Origin: Maratus speciosus
Lineage: Eukaryota; Arthropoda; Arachnida; Araneae; Salticidae
NCBI GenBank assembly: GCA_963932465.1
Contig: OZ010798.1
Coordinates: forward strand, 19,452,981-19,516,980
Length of the DNA stretch: 64,000 nt
Reading direction: 5' to 3'
Shown: positions 57,523-64,000 of the stretch, piece after piece
Numbering within the stretch: position 1 is the first letter of the stretch
Layout: every line of letters begins with the position of its first letter
Notes under the pieces: model-generated
The model's database searches: none
Told to the model about the DNA's origin: nothing
What the model saw: only the letters and a program-made list of their open reading frames with translations
Made by a program: the position numbers and the translations under genes

Positions 57523-58483
57523 CCCTTAAATGCCTGACTTTTCAAAAATCATTGTAATAATGTTTTTCGGCTTTCATGTTTTAAATAAATCATGGGAAAA
57601 ATACTTAAAAAAATCATATTTTGTTTTAAGTACGGTTTACGGCTAAAAAATAGTTTGATACTATTCGGCAATACTGGTGTTTAATTTAAAAAATAATTTT
57701 CCTTGGTAAAATTCTATAATATTAAACACACAAGAATTTTAGGAACTATAATAAAAAATAAATTTTACTTGCTCACTGCACGCCAAAATGGACCATATTC
57801 TCTCCTTCGGTTCAAGGCTACAATAATTCATCTGCTTGGGAATAACATTCATAACCGCGCCATTGAAAAGCATTGTGTTTAGAAAATTTATGCTTATATT
57901 TTATTTTATACGGAGTTTTAGACCTTTTCATGGACAGGTATGGGTTATACATGAATTCTTTTCTCTATTTTAAAGTAATGTCATGCCTATTTTTCATTTT
58001 ATTTATAAAATAAAACTTTTAAATTTTAGTTAATACGTATACAGTATACATGGATTTTAATTAATATGTATATAAGTATTGATCAAAGATAATTCATACA
58101 AAATAAATCTGCAGTATTTTACGCATGCATTTACCTGTATTTCTGCTGCATCAAATGACGCAATAAGATAAACAAACGGGCTAGCCGCTATTTTTTACAC
58201 CACGTGATTCCCACTGTGACGTTACGAGAATACTGCCCATAAGATATTTCGCAAGCTTCCAAATAAACCAAAAAGAACAAGTAGCAACAATTGAAAAAAT
58301 AAATCTATCTTTATTCTTAAACAGCACAAGTGTTGCCATCTACATGTTGAAAATCGATTTAATAATATTTTCAGAATATATTTTATTGGCAATATTAGGC
58401 ATTATAGCTTCAATATTATTCTAATAGTATTTTAGGGCCTAAATTGGGTATGTTGCCGAAAAGCAACACACGGCATTTAAGGG
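57523..58483. mobile_element. piggyBac-type MITE, 961 bp
   Basis: Ends CCCTTAAATGCC and GGCATTTAAGGG, flanked by TTAA (57519-57522, 58484-58487). No transposase frame. Confidence 0.85.
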
Positions 58484-58489
58484 TTAAAA

Positions 58490-58742
58490 ACACTACTTTT
58501 ACAACTGTGTTTCGCCGATGACTCAAAGGCATGGGCATGGGCAATACTTGGTAATATGATGCTTGCACATCCCTGCGTAAGAAGGTATCACGAGGAAATA
58601 TATACGCAACAGGTGAGATGATTTCAGAAAGGTAGCTCATTCTTAGTACAACAGAACGATCTTGTCAGGAACAAAGAAAATACTCCATCAATTGGATCAT
58701 CAGCTCAATCCATTTTAACATTAAAATAGATACACTTAAAAA
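58490..58742. repeat. Relative of 45540-45680
   Basis: Shared ordered words as described for that region. Otherwise non-coding. Confidence 0.45.
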
Positions 58743-59202
58743 TCCGTAAATCTGATTAGAAAAAAGGACTGTCAGCTGGATTGACAACAAAACATTGTTT
58801 TAGAAAAATAAGTTTTTTTTTACTGATTATTTAACCTTAAAAACCTACACTAAACGTTAACATAAAAGTTCGCACGATAATGTTAATGGAAGTGCTCTTT
58901 GCAAATTTCTCGTTTGCATTTCAATATTTAATTTTTTTTTCTCTCCATAGACTACCTGAGTTCGATATCTAACAAGATATCTTTCTAGATTTTTTTTATT
59001 TTATTTGCAGTTTCATTCCGAGAAAGCTTAAGAGAAAAAAACAAACAAACAAAAAAAAGATTCTAAAAATTAAGCATTTTCAGATTGAAACTGCAACTAA
59101 AATAGTTAAGGCCGTTCTCAAAACTAAAGGGGCAACTTTATGACATAAGTTTTAGTCAGGTGTTGTTATTCAGAAACTATGTCATCAAAAGACGTCCCCC
59201 TC

Positions 59203-59234
<32 letters not shown>

Positions 59235-59803
59235 GTAAACGCAATAGATCTTTCAGAAAATACTGTCAAATTGGGCTTTTTTAAACCGAAGTTCTAGACG
59301 AAAGGAGAAAAAACAGACAGCGAATTGAGAAAAAAGTCTTGTCACGTGACCAAAATCGATTATAACTCGATAGATAATTTATTGATGGAAAGCTGATTTC
59401 AATTCCAAATAGCTTCCAACAGTCAGGCCTGCCAATTTTATGCCTTTACACTTAAAAATGAGTCCGTCATTGTGTCAGATAGTTTCGCACTTGCTGGGCA
59501 GTGAACTTGAGAACAGCCCTAATAACTTTTCGAAAAGAGTCTTTTACAGAATATTTAATCTTCTGCCATCGGTTTTTCAAAATGGAAGTTTTTGTCTAGT
59601 TTAATCGAAGAAATGCCCTGAATCCAATTGAATAAGGCACAATTTATTGCTAAAATATACTGGTAAGAATAATCAAGGATGCTGAACATATGCATCCTGT
59701 ATAAGTAACGCCCGTCGCGAAGGGGTTAGTGAATTATTTTCTTTTTTCAATATCAATGTTCCTTTTCATTGTCAAAAAAGATTGCTTTCTGGAAATAATA
59801 TAT
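58743..59803 (+). repeat. Left copy of a direct duplication of about 1.05 kb
   Basis: Matches 60233-61281 from TCCGTAAAT...GGACTGTCAGCTGGATTGAC through GCCCGTCGCGAAGGGGTTAG to GATTGCTTTCTGGAAATAAT, with small gaps and substitutions. Both copies include a family A MITE at the equivalent place. Confidence 0.85.
59110..59518 (-). mobile_element. TTAA MITE family A, copy 4
   Basis: Reverse orientation: GGCCGTTCTCAAAACTAAAG to TTGAGAACAGCC, flanked by TTAA and CTAA. Confidence 0.8.
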
Positions 59804-60232
59804 CCCCCCCCCCCCCCAATCTGACCAGAAAATCAGAGTTCTAACTTTTTAGGACTGCTCTTTCATCTTCACCTAACACTTCATTTATAATGGCTGTTTC
59901 ATAATAATGGAAGCCATCAGTCCATCAGAAGACAATAACTCGGTTAAGCGGGACTCTACTGAATATTTCATTTTAAAAATGATCTTTAGAATATTTTTGT
60001 TGGTGTTCAGAGTGGGGTCATGACCCCCGTGACTTCCTCCTTGGATCCGCCATTGTAGACTACGTGGTTCAGTATTACATATTTTAAATTTTAAGTCGGC
60101 TATTAGAAAATTAGTAAAATTCTCTTTGTAAATACTTTGCGGAAAAGGAGGGGAGGGGGGGGGGGGGGGAACCAAAATCCATGTTTCCCCTGGGTGCAAG
60201 AAAGGCTAGTTTCAGCCCTTTATATATATATA
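59804..60232. repeat. Spacer between the duplicates with a pogo-like arm
   Basis: 59815-59961 matches the right arm of the 35147-35410 palindrome and ends AAGCGGGACTCTACTG, the reverse of its left terminus. A G run is at about 60152-60171. No gene. Confidence 0.6.
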
Positions 60233-61281
60233 TCCGTAAATGTGATAAAAAAAAAGGACTGTCAGCTGGATTGACAGTAAAAAAATTGCTTGACAAAAAT
60301 AACAGTTTTTTAGTGATTATTTAACCTTAAAAATCTACTTTAATCGTTAACATAAAAGCTCGCCCGATAATATTAATGGAAGCGCTCTTTGCAAATTTCT
60401 TGTTCGCATTTTAATATTTTAAAATTTTTCTTCCCTCCATGGACTATCTGAAATCGATATCTAACAAGATATCTTTCTAGATATTTTTTTTAATTTGCAG
60501 TTTCATTCCGAGAAAGCTTAAGAAAAAGAAAAAAAAAGATTCTAAAAATTAAGCATTTTCAGATTGAAACTGCAACAAAAGTAGCTAAGGCTGTTCTCAA
60601 ATCTAAAGGGGCAACTTTATGACTTAAGTTTTAACTCATTTCTGTTCGGAAACGCATTAAATAGGCAGGTGTTATTCAGATTTTCCGTTTTTTTTTTTTG
60701 TAAACGCAATACATATTTCAGAAAATACTGTCGAATTGGGCTTTTTTAAACCGAATTTCTTGGCGAAAGGAGAAAAAAACAGACAGCGAAGGGACAAAAA
60801 CGTCTTGTTACGTGATCAAAATCGCTTATAACTCCATAGATAATTTATTTATTAAAAACTGGAAAACTCATTTCGATTCCAAATCGCTCTTCCAATAGTC
60901 AGACCTGCCAATTTTATGCCTTTACGCTTAAAAATGAGTCCGCCGTTATGTCAGATAGTTTCGCACTTGTTGAGCAGTGAGCTTGAGAACAGCCCTAATA
61001 ACTTTCTGAAAAGCGTCTTTTACAGAATATTTAATCTTCTGCCATCGGTTTTTCAAAATGGAAGTTTTTGTCTAGTTTAATCGAAGAAATGCTCTGAATC
61101 CAATTGAATAAGGCATAATTTACAACTAAAATATACTGGTTGGAATAATCAAGGATAATGGTGAGCATCTTATGCATCATGTATAAGTAACGCCCGTCGC
61201 GAAGGGGTTAGTGAATTTTATTTTCAATATCAATTTGCCTTTTCATTGTCAGATAAGATTGCTTTCTGGAAATAATATATT
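60233..61281 (+). repeat. Right copy of the 1.05-kb direct duplication
   Basis: See the left copy (58743-59803). The copies differ by clear substitutions and indels, so the duplication is not recent. Confidence 0.85.
60589..60994 (-). mobile_element. TTAA MITE family A, copy 5
   Basis: GGCTGTTCTCAAATCTAAAG to TTGAGAACAGCC, flanked by CTAA on both sides (60585-60588, 60995-60998). Equivalent in position to copy 4, so both descend from one insertion. Confidence 0.85.
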
Positions 61282-61566
61282 TTTGCTTGAGGAGGGCACT
61301 ACACCCACCTGCTTGAATATGCTCTTTTATTGTTATCCAAGCTCGATATTTCCTACCGCAATTATGATCTCATAAAGTTTGCAGGCATGTTAATTCAAGT
61401 ACTATACAATTCTTGTTTTCCAATAGAATTAATGTATCTTATGTTTCCTTCTTCCTGTATAAAATTCGATAAAATATTATTTGTATGTGTCTAGTTGTTG
61501 CGTCTGCATGTTCATTTACCCAGACAGTATCTAACCAGAAAAGCAAGATGCCAGATGATTGGTTAA

Positions 61567-61990
61567 GGCTGTTCTTAACTGCTCTGCTCAACAAGCGCAA
61601 AACGTTTTGACACATTTACAAATTCATTTTTTAACGGAAAGATATGAAATTGGAAAGCCTGGCCCTGGAAGCGAATTGGAATGGAACTGTGTTTTCCATT
61701 TTTTGATCAATAAATTACCTATTGAGTTAGAAGCAATTTTGATCACGTGACAAACACGTTTTTCGTCCGCTCTTGAGTGGGTTTTCTCCTTTCGAGCTGA
61801 AATTCGGTTCAAAACGTCCACTTTGACACTATTTTCTGAAAGATTTATTGCGTTTGCAAGAAGAAAAAAAAGAAAAATAGCTTGATTACTTAGTTTCTGA
61901 ACAACGACACCAGCTAGTTTCATGCATTTTCGAACAAAAATAAATTAAAACTTATATCAGAAAGTTGCCCGTTTGGATTTGAGAACACCC
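61567..61990 (+). mobile_element. TTAA MITE family A, copy 6
   Basis: GGCTGTTCTTAACTGCTCTG to TTGAGAACACCC, flanked by TTAA (61563-61566, 61991-61994). Confidence 0.88.
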
Positions 61991-61994
61991 TTAA

Positions 61995-63256
61995 CACAGT
62001 TTGTTGATCATGTTCAGATTTTCTTTTATTTATCGGACAGTAGAAGGTTTCTGGATTATTGTGGATTTTTCCTTGAGCTAGGCAACCTCTCTCAAGAAAT
62101 AAAATAAATTAAAATGCAGTGAAAAAATATAAAAATGTGGATGCTCGTGGTTCTCGGTAATAAGGTCCTGCTTTCAACAACACGAATGTTTCATTACTAT
62201 ACAATAGTTCGTTCCAACTAGTCTTAGCACATCAGTTGATAGATGGCAGCACCAAACAATAAGAATTCAAAGTGGTAGAGGAAAGGGGGGGGGGGGGGGG
62301 ACTAATTACCGAGCAACCACTGCATTGATTATTAATCACAAAGAATCATACCTTTTCATATTTAAAGTTTCGTTTCTATGCAATATCACCAAACAATTAC
62401 TTATTTATTTATTTTTTTAATAATACCGTAAAACATGCTACAACGGAATCGCAAGAGACCGGAGTAAATCTCCGCTTCAAACACTTTTTGTTCTTAGCAA
62501 GTGCAATTGCACGGAATTCTTTTCAGTTAGACCATAAAATTTTTTTGTTTGAAAATGTTTTACTATAGTTAATATTTGGGAAATGATTGAAGAAGGGTGA
62601 AAAAAGAATCATGAAAGTTGTTATTCTTTAAAATTTTTGCTGTTAGATGGCAGCACAAATCAATACAATTTAGAGTAAAAATGCAGCATGTTAATTTATA
62701 CTAGAAGGGTAAGGAGGGGAGGGAATCGTCGTAATTGTATATATATATATTTTTAATTAAGAAGAAAATAAAGTTATGTAATTATATTTTCCAGTGTAAT
62801 CGAACAGTATTGCTTTGATATGCCATCCAGGTTATTCTCAAACTTTTTTGAAATGCGGATACTTTTATTTCCTTTGAAAGCCATTTTTTTTATATTAAAA
62901 ATCGAAGCGGTCAAAATGCATTTAATTTCATAGTGATAATAAATATTAAAGTTAATGAAAATTCGTATTAGCTTTTAATAATTCAAGGCTATTATAATCT
63001 TTATTTTATTAACTTAAAAAAAAGAGGTACAACATTAGAGAATCATGAAACTACCGATTAGTACATTCATCTTTGATTTCAATGCTTTGTTTTTGAGTTA
63101 CTGATGAAAATCCTTTCTCACACAAATGTGCAAGAGCAAATTGAATTATAATTTTTATAGCACCACTGTATTCTCTTTTCGCCAGCGATTAGATCTAGAA
63201 GTTTATCCCTTCTGTTTGGAATTCCTTTTTAAGTCTAGTGTTATTCTAAAGTTCAA
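61995..63256. other. Non-coding, unrecognised
   Basis: AT-rich, with a G run (about 62286-62300) and a TAGATGGCAGCAC word at 62240 and 62645. No gene. Confidence 0.5.
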
Positions 63257-63260
63257 TTAA

Positions 63261-63703
63261 GGCTGTTCTCAGCTGCTCTGCTCAACAAGCGAAAAATGCT
63301 TTGATACATTTACAAATTCATTTTTTAGCGGAAAGATAATAAAATTGGAAGGCCTGACTAAGGAAGCGATTTGGAATCAAACTGTGTTTTCCCTTTTTTG
63401 ATTAATAAATTACCTATCGAGTTAGAAGTGATTTTGATCACCTGACAAAGACGTCCCACCCCCCACCCCCTTCCCCGAGTGGTTATTCTTTTTTCGTGCG
63501 GAAATTCGGTTCAAAACGCCCACTTTGACGCTCTTTTCTGGAAGATCTATTGCGTTTGGAAAAAAAAAAAAAAAAAAAAAATGGAAAACACAGTTCGATG
63601 ACATAGTTTCTGATCAACAACACCTGCTAGTTTCATGCATTTTCGACCAAAAATAAATTATAACTTATGTCATAAAGTTGTCCTTTTGGATTTGAGAACA
63701 GCC
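63261..63703 (+). mobile_element. TTAA MITE family A, copy 7
   Basis: GGCTGTTCTCAGCTGCTCTG to TTGAGAACAGCC, with perfect TTAA flanks (63257-63260, 63704-63707) and an A run at 63559-63580. Confidence 0.9.
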
Positions 63704-64000
63704 TTAACTGTTCTCCTTCTTTTAACGATGGTTTGTTATTTTTAATATCTCAATGGTTAAGGATTCTGAAAACTTGCCCATTGAACTCCTGAAAATTTGT
63801 GATATTTTTTTTTAGTACCAGAAAAATAAGTTTCAAACTGTAACTTAGAGTTTTGAGATGCAAACATATGTCATTAAACAATTCTTTTACAATAACAAGA
63901 TCATTTTCTAATAAAAATGACACTAGGTATGGAAATGATAAAAAATTCCCCTGCTTTACACAATTGACTCACAAATCAAATCATACATTTTGTGTAAGAA

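Noticed and set aside
61624..61923. 99-codon minus-strand frame resembling those at 32303-32551, 44904-45095 and 63422-63604
   Set aside because: The similarity is because all are the same stretch of MITE family A. Stops and indels vary among copies and the reading includes the variable A run.

Overview
This is an AT-rich piece of an animal nuclear genome, most probably an arthropod (a chelicerate is possible, but that is a guess). I see no bacterial operons, no rRNA and no convincing host gene. Almost everything recognisable is transposable-element DNA, often nested. The evidence is a GT-AG intron in a Transib-type transposase, Tc1, mariner, pogo/Tigger and copia proteins, Helitron ends, tRNA-derived SINEs, many MITEs or fold-back elements, and minisatellites.

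Layout. 1-1.1 kb: tail of a Ty3/gypsy-type element (RNase H end plus 3' LTR) with no integrase between them. 2.7-12.9 kb: a series of inverted-repeat elements. One TTAA-flanked element (6817-8461) holds a hAT MITE (7533-8271). Another has a 10-bp target duplication (8773-9714). 13.1-30.05 kb: a Tc1-like element with Sleeping Beauty-like IR/DR ends, split inside its transposase by a 15.4-kb Transib-superfamily insertion (13894-29303). The insertion has perfect 36-bp CACAGTG ends and a 5-bp duplication. A decayed RAG1-like (Transib) transposase lies at its left end. Its interior is full of further insertions: two large fold-back elements, TTAA and TA MITEs, a SINE, a hAT-like MITE and a Helitron.

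30-47.8 kb: short tandem repeats, a Helitron sitting exactly in a (TTA)n microsatellite, a minisatellite of about 1 kb, more fold-back elements, a mariner carrying two MITEs, and a Tigger-like relic. 47.8-53.7 kb: one apparently very recent Ty1/copia element on the minus strand, with LTRs I read as identical, a CTTTG duplication and a nearly complete gag-pol interrupted by two 1-nt frameshifts. 53.8-64 kb: clustered Helitrons with GC-rich terminal hairpins, hAT and TTAA MITEs, a direct duplication of about 1.05 kb, and several copies of one TTAA-flanked MITE family found throughout the right half.

The main result is the insertion order. In two places (Transib into Tc1; a 402-bp palindrome into mariner) removing the insert and one copy of its target duplication restores the host reading frame exactly. 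The Transib ends also resemble a V(D)J recombination signal sequence. All alignments and identities were made by eye; no database search was possible.
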